Shown here piece by piece: positions 11,676 through 23,074 of a stretch of 64,000 bases of DNA. The notes beneath the pieces were generated by a model, which was not told the DNA's origin, did not search any database, and saw only the letters and a program-made list of their open reading frames with translations. Source of the stretch: Calcarisporiella thermophila CBS 279.70 (lineage: Eukaryota; Calcarisporiellomycota). Each line of letters starts with the position of its first letter. Position 1 is the stretch's first letter. A program made the translations under genes and the position numbers. The stretch is taken from the NCBI RefSeq assembly GCF_041956535.1, contig NW_027192191.1, positions 1,251,443 through 1,315,442 on the forward strand. The letters are read 5' to 3'.

Positions 11676-13495
11676 AGGGCAGGCGCGTTGTTCGGCGGGA
11701 TGGCCCTTCAGCGCCCGCCCTTTAGCTTGCTTGGCGTGTGTTTGTGTGTGCATGCTTGTGTATATTTATGGTTTTTCAGTAAGCCAGTTTTTGCGTAGAT
11801 AAGATTCCCCTTTGTGCCCTTTGCCGGCAGGATGACTGTCGATGTACTTTATGAACTCTATCCCGAGTGTGTGCTAATAGACATTTCCCACTGAGCCATC
11901 CGGTATAATGTAAATAAATTTCGAGCCAAAAGAAAACAAACGGCGGAGGTGCCGAGCGGGGGCCTTGGCTAGGAGAGCATTTGGGGAGGCGAGCCACGTC
12001 CCCAACTGCCACGGGGGCGCGCGCTCGGCGGGCGCAGCGGCCTGCGCTGAACCCGCTTACTTCATCTTGGCAGGGGGAGGTGGGGAGGGGGAGGATCAGG
12101 CCCGCAGGCGGAGAGGCGTAGCTAAGGCCCACCGTGCTACCGTCGGTAGCTGGCTTTGGATTTGCGCGCGTCCCCAAATCCTGTTCCCCCCAATGTCGGC
12201 TGGCTCCGTACGCTAAAGTCGGGTTATTTTGTGCAATTCGTTAAGATTTACGGTTCGTGTGGTGGTTTGGGTTTAGCTTTCTCCTCTGCGGCCTAAGCTT
12301 TCCCACCACAAAACAATTCGTTTTCCTTCTGGTCGGTACCGCAGGCCACGAATGGAAGCAGGGCCGCCACCTCACCCAACCCTAGCGCGCATAGCTGACG
12401 GGCCGGCTGCCATTTGCTGACAAGGCTGCCATCCCATGTGGGCCGACCTCAAATCCGGCCTGAGCTTGCAGCCGCCTTGCTTAAGCAGGTGTCAGTCCGT
12501 TTGAGTTGCCCTCTCGCGGTTCCAATGGGCGGCCATCCTTACGAAGGCAAACACGCGGCGAGGGCGGGCAGCGGGAGAAGGGAAGCCAGGGCGGCGGAGG
12601 AGCCGATGCTCTCCTCCCCCTCCTTTGTGGGCGGGGGAGAGACAAGAGCATCCTCGCGCCGCGGGACAGTGTGGCAGCCGGCTTGCTGGGATCGAGCGCA
12701 GATCACCCGTGCGGCCGGGCGAGGCTCTTAGCAAGGCAGGGAAGCGCGGCGGCAAGGTTCGTTTGGTGTCAGGTTATGCGCTTTCCCCTGGGTCACGTTT
12801 AGTCATAGGCGGGAGTTCGCCTGAGCTTGGAGCGCGGTGTCCTTAATATGCGGATAAACGGACTAGCCGAGAATTGCCGGAGCTGCATGAACCTTCATGG
12901 AATGAATTCTATTTGTAACCACCTTCCTAAACCTCCTGGCGGCCAATCACCGGCGCGCTGCGGGGTTCCACCACAATCGGCCGAATTTTCCATCCGCTTT
13001 CCTTGCCAGCGCAGCGGGCGGCTCCCCCCCTTGCAAGCACAGGGCAGAGCGGCAGCCGCCGCGCCCGTTTTCTCCCCGGCCCAAGCCCATGCCTGGTCCG
13101 GCCGCGTGGTCCGTTGCGCGGCCGCGCGCTGCGGGGGATGAGCCCCCGGCAGGCAGCGTTTGCAGCGTGGTATATTTTTGGATCCTGTCGCAGGTCCACG
13201 CGGATTGGCCAGTTCATTTAACGTAAAACACGATCGTCTCTCATAAGGCGTGGAGTGTTTTTTTCTGAGGTGCAATGTGACAGACTCCAAATTAGTCAAA
13301 AATAACCGACCGCAGAAGAAAACGAGAAACCCACTTATTAAAAAAGCCCTAAATAAGTTGCTCTACCGGTCCTCCGCGTTGCACAGCGAGTATAAAGAGA
13401 GAGGAGGCAGACGGCCACTCGGCTCTCCTGTTTTTCGCTTCTTCCCCTGAAAGACGAATCGCCCTCTCCCCACCGCAAGCACTCGGGCTAAGACA
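11676..13495. other. Long GC-rich intergenic region
   Basis: About 1.8 kb without a convincing gene, between the TMEM164-like gene and the zinc-finger gene. From about 11940 the sequence is very GC-rich. It carries many overlapping open frames on both strands, as expected in GC-rich non-coding DNA, but none has recognisable domains. A CCAAT motif lies at about 12947, an inverted one (ATTGG) at about 13204, and a TATA box at 13391. It is probably an extended upstream control region and leader of the zinc-finger gene. An unrecognised non-coding RNA cannot be excluded. Confidence 0.5.
13391..13396 (+). promoter_or_regulatory. TATA box of the C2H2 zinc-finger gene
   Basis: TATAAA about 105 bases upstream of the first ATG, followed by a purine stretch and then a pyrimidine-rich leader (CTCTCCTGTTTTTCGCTTCTTC-type) that looks like a transcription start region. 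This is the clearest core promoter in the window. Confidence 0.55.
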
Positions 13496-14174
13496 ATGGG
13501 AACGTACTTCTACTTTGACATCCCCTCCCCCACCCTGACTATCCAAGAAATGGCCACCTCCAATCCCAATCCTGAATTCGGCTACCCAGCCACATCGCTG
13601 CCCGCATCCACAGCCGCGGCCGAATTCGCAGAAATGAACCTGGGCTACATCGGCTTCCCCCCCGCATCAAAGGGGGAATCCGAATGCGGGGCTCGCGCCC
13701 TGTACGAGGCCCCGTATTATCCCTCCGTCTCGTGGTCATCCTGCATTCCCCTGAACAATCCCTCGGCCACTCCTCTGTGGCCTCCCCTCACATTCCCGCC
13801 CGAGCTCTCGCTCGTCTCTCCCCCCCACGTCCCCGCCCCCGCCCCCCCCGCTGGGCCCCTGGCCCCGCGCATCGGTGGCAGAAAACGGATGCAGACGGTG
13901 GCCAACGACCAGCCTCGCCCCTACGTCTGCGACAAATGCCCGCAGTCATTCACGCGCAATCACGACCTCAAGGTAATCATCCCCTCTGAAAATGATGCTC
14001 TGCCAATTGGCCCAGCTGACGCTCCCTTTCTCGCGCTTCTAGAGACACAAACGGATCCACCTCCAGGTCAAGCCCTTTTCGTGCCAGTGCGGCAAGGCCT
14101 TCTCCAGGCGCGACGCGTTGAAACGGCATATGACGGTGCGCAAATGTGTCGCGAACAACAGTGTCAAGAAATAA
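13496..14174 (+). CDS. C2H2 zinc-finger transcription regulator, two fingers
   Basis: A sequence-specific DNA-binding protein of about 200 residues. Exon 1 (13496-13972) encodes a Pro/Ala-rich, low-complexity N-terminus that could act as an activation region. It ends in the first finger, YVCDKCPQSFTRNHDLK. Exon 2 (14043-14174) continues RHKRIHLQVKPFSCQCGKAF then SRRDALKRHMTVRKC and a short basic end. Both fingers have intact Cys2-His2 ligands except that the last ligand of finger 2 is Cys (HMTVRKC), a known C2HC variant. The RNHDLKRHKRIHLxVKPF linker resembles fungal Crz1/Prz1-like and related regulators, but the specific orthologue is uncertain. An internal ATG at 13550 is an alternative start. 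It has a TATA box and an unusually long upstream region. Confidence 0.85.
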
Positions 14175-14717
14175 TTCCCTCCCACACACACCTCCCCCAC
14201 ACACACTGTCCCCCGCGACGGGGGAAATGTATCTTAGAAGTGCAAAAATGGTCTTGACGTCTGTAAATACTTTCTCCTATAATCTCATAATTTATATTCC
14301 CTCCCCCTGCATATATAATTTTGCCTTCTCTCTTATTTCACACTGTTTATTTAATTTCTCGACTCCTCTTATATACATATATTTGTGACTTTCTCTATCC
14401 GAAAGACATTGCATATTTATGGTTGCTTATATATTCTCGGCTTTTATCAGTAATGTTATCAAAGCTACGGATCTGACCGGTACGCGTAAAATAAATGGAT
14501 GGTTTTAAAAAGCCTAGGGCTCACTCGCCCCTCGATCGGCCTCTCTCGAGGTGGATAATCTGGTTCGAATTCGGCTAGGGTTTTAGGGGAAAGCCGATCA
14601 GCGGACCGGATAAATGTAGATGACGTGATGCCCTGGTGGAAATTTTCCGTGCTCGAGGCCACGTTTCGAGGACGAAAAATTCCTTCCTTCATCCCTCTTA
14701 GAAGCAGCAACCAAGCC
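14175..14717. other. Intergenic, zinc-finger 3' region and 6PGL promoter
   Basis: AT-rich after 14260, with several TATA-like strings (14310-14420) and no coding signal. The segment 14500-14717 is more GC-balanced and precedes the lactonase start. An in-frame ATG at 14625 could extend that protein by 31 residues. Confidence 0.5.
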
Positions 14718-15455
14718 ATGGCCACGCTCTACGCATTCCCCAACACAGACTCCCTCTCCAAAAGCCTCTCCGACTTCGTGGAGCGGCTCTCCGAAGAGGC
14801 CATTTCCGCACGTGGCCACTTCTCCGTGGCCCTCAGCGGCGGCTCTCTCCCCAAGCTCTTTGCCGCCCACCTGAAGAGCAATCCGCGCGTCGACTTTTCG
14901 CGTTGGCACATCTTCCTGGCCGACGAGAGATGCGTACCCCTCGACGATCCCGAATCCAATTTCGGCCTGGTGAAGAAGGAGCTGCTCGACCACCTGACGG
15001 CCCAGCCAAAGGTGTACCCGATCAACCCGGACCTCGTGGGCCATCCCGAGAAGGCTGCCGTGGACTATGAGCGGCGCGTGCGCGAGGCCCTCGGAGAAAA
15101 TGCGCAGATTGACCTGATTATGCTGGGAATGGGGCCCGACGGTCACACTTGCTCGCTCTTCCCGGGGCACCCCCTGCTCAATGTGTCCGAGAGACTCATT
15201 GACTCCTTAACCAACTCGCCCAAGCCGCCCCCCTCCCGGATCACCTTCACGTATCCTTTTGTGAATCGCGGGCGGTACGTCGCCTTCGTGGCAACCGGAG
15301 AAGGAAAGCAGGACGTGCTGAAGGCTATCTTGGACCACAAGGACTGGGCCCTACCCTCCACGCGTGTACAGCCCGAGTCCGGAAAACTCTTCTGGTTCGT
15401 CGATGAGCCGGCCGCGAAGAAGTTGGACTATTCTCGTGCTGAATATAAGCTCTAG
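14718..15455 (+). CDS. 6-phosphogluconolactonase
   Basis: Second enzyme of the oxidative pentose phosphate pathway: it hydrolyses 6-phosphogluconolactone and so supports NADPH supply in the cytosol. Intronless, about 245 residues, the usual size. Visible motifs are FSVALSGGSLPKLFA (substrate phosphate loop), WHIFLADERCVPLDDPESNF, and IDLIMLGMGPDGHTCSLFPG, which carries the catalytic Asp/His region. The end is FVDEPAAKKL. All key blocks of the SOL/DevB family are present. The ATG at 14718 gives a normal N-terminus (MATLYAFPNTDSLSKSLSDF). It converges on the catalase gene, another oxidative-stress enzyme, with 323 bases between them. Confidence 0.95.
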   Translation: MATLYAFPNTDSLSKSLSDFVERLSEEAISARGHFSVALSGGSLPKLFAAHLKSNPRVDFSRWHIFLADERCVPLDDPESNFGLVKKELLDHLTAQPKVYPINPDLVGHPEKAAVDYERRVREALGENAQIDLIMLGMGPDGHTCSLFPGHPLLNVSERLIDSLTNSPKPPPSRITFTYPFVNRGRYVAFVATGEGKQDVLKAILDHKDWALPSTRVQPESGKLFWFVDEPAAKKLDYSRAEYKL

Positions 15456-15778
15456 AGATCTCCCGCAGAAAATCTGTCTCATGTACATAAAGTCATGGCT
15501 CGTGAGCTACCTTTATTTTTGTTTTCTCTCTCTCTCTCTCTCTCTCTCTCAATACACTGTTGCAATTCAGAACGGCACTGTCTGAACGGTACCATTTTCC
15601 ATAGAAATAAAGATCGGATATTTAAATTTCAAATGTATAGAGAGATTGGTCTGCTCTTCAAGTGACCAAAGCAAATGTATACATGGACTCGAAAGGTAGA
15701 ATACAACGATTTCATGAGCAAGATTAGAAAGTAAAACTACTGGATCAATGATGGCATTGGGCTGTCGCACGTCGTACA
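15456..15778. other. Convergent 3' spacer with microsatellite
   Basis: Spacer between the converging lactonase and catalase genes. It contains a (TC)n microsatellite, listed separately, and AT-rich sequence. No gene seen. Confidence 0.6.
15525..15550 (+). repeat. (TC)n microsatellite
   Basis: Thirteen uninterrupted TC units in the spacer after the lactonase gene, probably in its 3' untranslated region. Likely length-polymorphic. Confidence 0.9.
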
Positions 15779-18195
15779 TTACGCAGCAGGTACCAGAGAA
15801 ATATCACGATACCAGAAGCGATGTTGCTTGATTGCCTCAATAAAGGAGGTGGCAATCGAGACGGCGCCCGACACGGCCTTGAAGTCGCGCACGGTCACCA
15901 CCCCCTGGCTCGAAAGCACGTCGTCGCTCTCGGACAATTGCACGCCGGTGAGGGTGCACTTCTTCAGGAATTCCACCCCCTCCCCGACCGCGCATATGGG
16001 TTTAAAGTGCTTGAACGCCTCGTTCACGAACCCAAGCACCTCCCCGTTCCTCAGGAGGGATTCCACGCTCGCCCTCCCGCCCACAATGCACACTGCATCG
16101 AACTTGGTCGACTTGCTGTTGAACGCGGTGAAGTCGGCGTCCACCTCTTGGCCGGTGTCACTCCGGACAGCGCCACGGTGGGGCCCGATGATATGGGGCA
16201 TGGCGCCGTTGGATTTGAGGGCAAGCGAGATCTCTGAGAGCTGCACCGCGTCGAATCCGTCCTCGACAAGGAAGGCAATTTTGCGGCCCTCGATCGAGTC
16301 CTTAGCCGAGTTGTCTTGACTAAGCGCCTGGCTCTTTCGCCCATGGTTGGGACAAGCGGGGGCGCTGGGAGGCGTGACGCCGATGCCCTTGGCTACCGCT
16401 TTGGCGAGCTCGTGGTCCACGTGGTTGAAGTGGGCAATCATGCGTTCACGGACCCCCTGGTCCACCACTTGCGAGAGTTCAAACTTGGCGGCGAAGATCA
16501 AGTGCTCTTTTTCGGCCTTGGACAGGGAGTTGTAGAAGAGGGTGGCCTGGGAGTAGTGGTCCTGGAATTTGGGGCCGCGGGCCCTTATTTTTAACCCGGC
16601 CACCTTCTCAGCAAAGTGCACGTAGCCTCCCTCCCTCTCGGGGGCCACATCGGGGACGCCGAAGCGGTTAGGGAAGTAGTTCACGCGACCTTTATTGATG
16701 GTGGTGCGGTGAAGGCCGTCCCGCTGGTTGTTAAACACGGGGCAAATCGGTCGATTAATCGGAATCTCTACAGAAATGACGGAGTGAGTCCATCGGGGTC
16801 ACATCGCTGGGGGAGTGGGGGCGGGTGAAGCGTGCATACCTTCAAAGTTGGGTCCCCCGAGACGGGAGAGCTGGGTGTCTGTATACGAGAAGAGCCGCCC
16901 TTGAAGCAAGGGGTCATTGGTTACGTCGATGCCCGGGACCAGGTGGGCGGGGTGAAAGGCAACCTGCTCAGTCTCGGCGAAAAAGTTATCCGGGTTACGA
17001 TTGAGTACCATTCGGCCGACCCAGCGAACGGGAACTAGCTCCTCCGGAATGATCTTCGTCGGATCGAGGAGATCAAAGTCAAAGTCGTGCTCCTTCTCCT
17101 CCGGTACAATCTGGAGTCCGAATTCGTACTCGGGATAGTTGCCGTTCTCAATGGCTTCCCAGAGATCCCGGCGATGAAAGTCCGGGTCTTGGCCTCCCAA
17201 CCTAAAAGAGGATAAAGAGAACAGGCTCAGTATCGGTAAGTGCATTGAGCCTCGGGTGGCAAGGCCTACTTGTTAGCCTCGTCCCACGCAAGGGAGTGGA
17301 CTCCCAACTTCGGCCTCCAATGAAACTTGACAAAACTGCGCTGTCCGCGGGCGTTGACGAGGGCAAAGGTGTGGACTCCAAACCCTTGCATCATGCTGAA
17401 GGAGCGCGGGATGGCTCTGTCAGAGAGCACCCACATGCTCATGTGGATGCTTTCCGGATTGAGGCTGATGAAGTCCCAAAAGTTGTCGTGGCTGGTTTGC
17501 GCCTGAGGGATCTCATTGTGAGGGGCTGGCTTGGCAGCATGGATCTTGGGAAGAGATTGGGGGTTAGCAGGGGGATGAGAGGTTTGGGAAAAGCTTCGGA
17601 GAGTTAGAGGCTCACCACATCCGGGAATTTAATCGCATCCTGAATGAAGAACACCGGGATGTTGTTGCCGACCAGCGAGAAATTCCCCTCCTCGGTGTAG
17701 AATTTCACTGCAAAGCCGCGCACATCTCGCACCGTGTCTGCCGAGCCTCGCGAACCCGCCACGGTGGAAAAGCGGACAAAGACAGGCGTCTTTTTCGATG
17801 GGTTGCAAAGAAACTTTGCCTTTGTGAACTCTTCCTGCGATTCATACACTTCGAAGAAGCCATGAGCAGCCGCTCCGCGGGCATGCACTACCCGCTCTGG
17901 GATGCGTTCGTGGTCGAAGTGGGTCATCTTCTCGCGAAAATGAAAATCTTCGAGGAGGGAGGGGCCTCGCTCGCCCTATCCACCCTTCAAAATGAGCCAT
18001 TCTAATCCGGAATTAGAGGATACAGGGGAGGATCTTTACCGCCTTCAAGGTGTCCACATCGTGCTGGATTCGTGTGCCAAAGTTGGTTGTGATATAATCA
18101 CCAGCCTCGGCCCGAAAGGGCTCCAGGTGCTTGCTCTTTTCGTCTGTCGAGACCGTGGCGACGACTTTATCTTTGATATGAGAAAGAGTTTCCAT
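15779..18195 (-). CDS. Large-subunit monofunctional haem catalase (clade 2)
   Basis: Breaks down hydrogen peroxide. About five exons. The N-terminus ([20 protein letters not shown]) leads into [17 protein letters not shown] and [20 protein letters not shown] with the catalytic His. [17 protein letters not shown] carries the catalytic Asn, and [15 protein letters not shown] carries the haem-ligand Tyr. After the catalase core comes a C-terminal class I glutamine-amidotransferase-like domain starting [20 protein letters not shown]. This is the flavodoxin-like extension of large catalases such as bacterial HPII and fungal CatB. It has CIVGG where active enzymes of that fold have a nucleophile elbow, so a structural role is likely. 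No signal peptide and no terminal peroxisomal signal are visible. A TATA box lies about 75 bases upstream. It is tandem with haem lyase, another haem-protein gene. Confidence 0.95.
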
Positions 18196-18523
18196 GGTGT
18201 GGAAATTAACCAGAGGATAAGAGAGTATTGGAAATAGATGATAAAGTCAAAAAAAACCGGGAAAGGGCTTTTATATGTTGAGATGCAATGGATGGTTACG
18301 AGAGCAGTGGGAAAGACTAAGTCCTACTTTCTCGATGCTTACTCATTTTTGCCACCGGGACGCCTTATTTGAGTAACCATCAATTGCCAAAAAGGGTTTG
18401 ACCAATTTGGATGGAGGTAAGGGCGTTTATATGATCGATTTGTTCGAGTCGAACACGTAAAGGTGTGGATATGGAGGATATACAACAGTAAAAGGAAAGA
18501 GAAAAGTCTAAAAAAAAAGAGTA
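18196..18523. other. Catalase promoter region
   Basis: Spacer between the haem lyase stop and the catalase start, both minus strand. It holds the catalase TATA box and otherwise shows no coding signal. Confidence 0.6.
18268..18275 (-). promoter_or_regulatory. TATA box of the catalase gene
   Basis: TATAAAAG on the minus strand about 75 bases before the catalase ATG. Position and sequence suit a core promoter element. Confidence 0.55.
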
Positions 18524-19405
18524 TCATTGATTCTGACTGCTTTTTGCTGTCCACTGAGAAAAGAGCATCCGAGCGTGGTCAACCATGCCGCTTAGAGAGA
18601 GAGCCGGCCGCACATCGAGGTAGAACGAGACATTTTGAGGGCGATTGGGATCTTGCTTACCCGCGTAGAAATCTATCACGTATGTCACTTGCTTGCCACA
18701 TCGATCCACCGTCCAGTCGTGGCGATCGAACGGTAGCGTATAGCCAAGCAAGCCCAGCAGCCGCGCCTTGGGGGTGAGATCTTTGGGCCGACCCTGGAAT
18801 TTCACAAGTTTGGGCTGACCGCAGGTACTGGGAGAGAAGAGAAAGAGGATGAGTGTCTATCTTGAAAGCTAAAGGAAAGATTACTGCCCGACTCACTTCT
18901 GATGCAGCTTCTCCCACTCCAAAATCTTTTTCCAGGCCATCTCATTCACTGCATTATGGATCGGCACCACTACGCCCATATCCTCTTCTCGTGGATTCCA
19001 GTTCTTTCGCCTCATGGCATTGAAAAACATTTGCTCTGAAGGGTATATCCATACGCCTTCTTTTTCGCTGTTAGAGGAGGATTTGGGTATGGTAGAATGT
19101 TGGCGGTCTGTGCTGAGGGGGATGCGCTGATCAGGAGCTGACGTTTGATCTGGGACAGCGGGCATTTGATTACGATCATCAAGACGCTCTGACGAGCATG
19201 CATTATCTAATGCGCTCTGAGGAGTGGCGGTGGGCGAACTAGGGAGAAAGTGTTTGTAGTTGGAGTGATCGACAGGGCATTGAGACTCGCTTGGTGCATC
19301 ATTTGACTTTGGAAGAAAATGTTTGTACGCTGTGTGATCTACGGGACAGGCAGAGGAGGAGGCTTGCTCATTCCCGCCAGCTGATTGTACCTTGGATTCC
19401 GACAT
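18524..19405 (-). CDS. Cytochrome c haem lyase (holocytochrome c synthase)
   Basis: Attaches haem covalently to apocytochrome c in the mitochondrial intermembrane space. Two exons, about 260 residues. The N-terminus has two copies of a CPVDHxxYKHFLP unit ([14 protein letters not shown] and [14 protein letters not shown]), the Cys-Pro haem-regulatory motifs of this family. Then comes a poorly conserved linker, followed by the lyase core: [38 protein letters not shown] with the conserved haem-ligand His, then after the intron a [20 protein letters not shown] block and [20 protein letters not shown]. The C-terminus ends [11 protein letters not shown] followed by a short tail. Fungi may have separate lyases for cytochromes c and c1. 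The presence of CPV repeats fits either, so I do not assign which. Confidence 0.92.
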
Positions 19406-20179
19406 TGTGCTCTAACTCAAGGTTATTTCCGTCGTTAGAATTTATTTTTATGTGGCGCAATTAGGATTGTTTATCATTTATAATGTGGCCTTGAAACTGC
19501 TACTGCTATTTTTCTCTCCTTTTCTTCGTTTCTATTTTTTTTTTTAAATCTCTTTCTCAATTTATAATACTTTGTGCCATAATACGCGCGAAGCCGTGGT
19601 TTGGAGGTAATTATCGTAAACTTTGCTATCTTTTCGAAAACTTTCAAAATGATGATTTCATATATAAAACGAGAGTTTTAAACAATGATAAAACTACAAA
19701 TACACGAGCTTTTTAATACTGATTTTCTTGTTTATTTGTTGTATGCTTGCAACTGTAACATGTATATCTGACCATTTCTTTGTGCTCATAGGTGAAGCGC
19801 CAAGGTTTCGTGCTTTCTATCGCTAATAGGATATTCAATTTTTAATAAATGAAATTTTCCTTACTTATGACTCTTGGATTTTTTTTTCTCATTTCGTGTT
19901 TTCCAAACGTAAAAACAACTATTCACTTTAAAAAGAAAAAAAACCAATCCGTTACAGTAACCATGGGAGGCCGCGTGAGGCTGTTGTGATATATACTGTA
20001 TATATGTTTGAACTTGAAGTATATGAATGTGTGGCTTAGCACACTTCGCTCCCTCAATGCACATCTTTAAAAGTTATTTCTACGATCCTTCGTTAGGAAC
20101 TATTCCATTGTACGAGAATACTTCTTCTTTTTTTTTCGTATTCTATGTTAGACCTATTGCATGTAATTTGTCTGTGTAA
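19406..20179. other. Divergent AT-rich promoter region
   Basis: Spacer between the divergent haem lyase and THO subunit genes. It is AT-rich with poly-T runs (19536-19545, 19878-19888, 20128-20138) and TATA-like strings at 19663 and 19990. I see no conserved coding frame. Confidence 0.55.
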
Positions 20180-23074
20180 ATGAACGGATACTCTTCCTCA
20201 ATAGCTATGCTCAATACATGCGTAGCGCGTTCACTGGATCTCTTACAACCGCAAGGATCTATTGAACACCAGGCGGAGCAACAATGCGAAATCGTCAAGT
20301 CAGAGATAGCACCAGTTCTTGCTAGCAATGATGGAGAAGAGAGCTCTAGTGTAGAGAATGATCTTCGGAAAATTGCCCTGGAATTTACGTTTCGTAACGT
20401 TGCATTCAGCATCAGAGTGAGTGTTGAGAACCATGGTATCGGCATGATCGCTCGACGAGTAATCTCTCTCGAAATATAGAGAAAATTAGGGACTGACGAA
20501 AACTGCCTGTTCTCCGAACTCTACAAATGTCTCGACTTGATAGTTGCCACTGCTGAATATGGTATTGCAAGAGCTCGACTCCTCCCATTTATTATGGGCA
20601 TTTAGCAGCTTTCCCTAATTGTATTCATTGCAACTAGGCTTGCTTGACGACACCGTTCCCCTCTCCATCATCGAAGACCTCTCAGACACAATCCCCGATG
20701 ATAAGCTCTCTCATCTCGTGCAATATCTGGAAACGCGGAATGCCCGGCTAACAAAGGTTTCGTGTTCATTTTGCGCATTTTTTCCACGGCCTTTGTCCGT
20801 CCGCTAGCACTTGTAGCGTCGGCGAGGCATGTTTTCCGGATGGTAGTGGATCCCATATGCTCAATTCATTTTTGCTTTAACTCTTAAACGATATAGCATA
20901 TGGAGCCCAACAAGGGGAGATTTCTGATATTTTTGCGTACCTGCAATGACATGCTTCGCCGAGTCCCACGGTTCAAGGATCCAGTGCTGTGTGCACGCAT
21001 CTCACAGCTGATTGCTTGTACAATTCCCGTCTGCGACCGTTCAGGTGGGCCCGAATTCTCCTGATTGTATCGAACGCAGCATTTATTTTGCCCCGTTATT
21101 TTAGGTTTAAATCTACAGGGAGATGTCAACCTCAAAAACGTTACCCAGTTTGAAGATCAGGATGCGGCCAAAAGTGCAAACCAAGAGCCTGCCAAAAATG
21201 ACAGCATGATAGACATTGACACTAAGCAAGGTCTATTGGATTAACCTGTTCGATTTTTCCAGATCGGTTCTGGTGTATTGACTTTATTTGCTCGCATCTT
21301 AGACAAGAAAATTAGCGAGGGTAGAGAGTTTTATCGCACGTTCTGGTCACTCCAGAGAATCCTTGGGAACCCGTCGTCCTGCTTAGATATGGAGAGCTAT
21401 AAAAGGGTAAAACAGGTAAGCGGTCTCATTTCCAGCTGAAGTGTTTTCATCAAAGATCTTACACTTTTATGTACCTCCACGTAGTCCATCGAGGAGATTC
21501 TCACGAAATTAGAAAAGACTCCTGTTCGCCCCATTGCCTCGCTTGACACGCGACGTGCACGCCGAAGGGAATGGAGATCATCGCAGCAAACTATCGCTTG
21601 CTCCGACGACACAGAGATGGAGGATGTGGTAGGTAGCGAGGAGAGAAAGCGGAAGCGCATGTCTAGTTCTGAGTCGCTTTCCCAACCAGCACGAAAGCAG
21701 CCCCGGCATGATACGGAGGCCACGCACCCGAATCTTGGCGAAGGCGCTAATCAGACAGCGGTCGAGGAGAAAAAGCTTCCTACGGGGACTTCCGTGCTGC
21801 AGGAGGAAAGTGAAAATCTATTCGATATTGCTGGTTTGGATCTACCTAAATTCGTCACCAACTACAACCTCTTTAGTCTGGAGGTAGATATTTTCCTATT
21901 TTTGTTTTCGTTCTCATCGACTCAAGATTCTCCCCCCCCCATATTTATTGTAGTTATCCGACTCCTATTTCCGACGTCATATTCTTATCCAACTCCTTGT
22001 TCTGCTGCAATTTATCTTGGGATTTACCGCTACTAAACTCGAGAAGGCTCGTGAAGAACAAGCGGCCAAAGGGAAAAAGACAGCAGCTCGAGCCGCACAG
22101 CCAACCTTTGTGCTTGAGGACACAGAGGGCGAATGGGTGCAGCAAATGAGGAAGCGAATTCTCGACCTTCTTGAGAATACAGCACCATCTGGCAAACGAT
22201 TCACAAGTGCCGCCATGAAATTGATTGCTGACGAGGATTTTTGGGTACGGTGGAAAGCACAAGGATGCCCGTCCTTTGAGAAGAAGCCGGTCGGGACGGA
22301 GGAGTTTGAAATAAAGAATGCCTTGAAGCCCGGGCCGATGGTAATCCTGTTTACATGCGAAGGTGCTTGGATGTGTTCGATTAATTTTGTGGTCTATTTA
22401 TAGAGCATTGCAAAGCCCTACCCGTTTAAACTCGGCACAGCTTCTTTGACGAAGATTTGGGAAAAAACCGGTGCTAAGTTCCCGTATGTTTATTTCATAT
22501 ACTTACTCTACAGTTGAATGACGTTGAATTATAATATCGTCTTGATAGCAATAAAAAGGCGCCCCAATTCGAGGACTACCTCAGGACGATTCGTCGCACC
22601 GTTCTTAGAAAGGACGTCGACTCTATAAATCGAGAAGAATACGATATGCGATGGGACGACTTAGAGGTAAATGTTTTTAAGAGTTTTCAGGGAGGAGCTT
22701 TTACTGACGTGATATTCATTGCACAGAGCGAGCAGAGGTCGGTAGCCGATTGGCGAGCTATACGCCTAGCTTCCGTCCGACATTGCCACATTTTTGGCAA
22801 GCTCGGACAAGACTGCACATCAAAACGGCTGATGGAGGAGCTCTCATTATTACCACGAAAACCGAAGCCGGTTAGCCCTGATGAAGCCCCCGCCCCACCT
22901 GTCAACGGCAGTACAGCCAACGGTGGCACCAACGATGTCAAGCCAGCGAACACATCGGCAGAAGCTTCACAAGTTAATTCAGCTCCCGAGGCTGATGAGA
23001 AACCTGATGCAGCCGAGAACAAGGATAAAGAAGCGGAAGCTCCGGTGCCGCTCAGGAACGAATCGGAGAACTAA
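20180..23074 (+). CDS. THO complex subunit 1 (Hpr1/THOC1)
   Basis: Subunit of THO, which couples transcription elongation to mRNA packaging and export and suppresses R-loops. About ten exons with short introns. Recognisable blocks are GLLDDTVPLSIIEDLSDTIP, then RFLIFLRTCNDMLRRVPRFK and CARISQLIACTIPVCDRSGL followed by NLQGDVNLKNVTQF, the clearest THOC1 signature. Later come KKISEGREFYRTFWSLQRIL, a basic nuclear-localisation cluster (ERKRKR), FILGFTATKLEKA, ILDLLENTAPSGKRF, and DVDSINREEYDMRWDDLE. The C-terminal tail is low-complexity and acidic (PEADEKPDAAENKDKEAEAP). Gene structure is inferred by matching splice sites to frame, so individual small exons may be off. It converges on the Tah18 gene. 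Confidence 0.9.

Noticed and set aside
11944-12060. tRNA-like string (GGTGCCGAGCGGGGG) resembling a tRNA-Leu/Ser A-box
   Set aside because: No matching B-box or acceptor stem pairing could be found at the right distance.
11500-13300. Many overlapping open frames of 60-130 codons on both strands
   Set aside because: The DNA is GC-rich, so stops are rare. None has a domain, a sensible start context or splice sites leading to a longer protein.
14560-14585. GGTTCGAATTCGGCT resembling a tRNA B-box
   Set aside because: There is no A-box or cloverleaf upstream, so it is probably chance.
15525-15550. TC repeat considered as part of a transposon end
   Set aside because: No inverted repeats, target-site duplication or transposase sequence is nearby. 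It is a simple microsatellite.
16100-17600. Long plus-strand frames opposite the catalase gene
   Set aside because: They mirror the GC-rich codon usage of catalase. The catalase frame has full catalytic motifs and splice sites.
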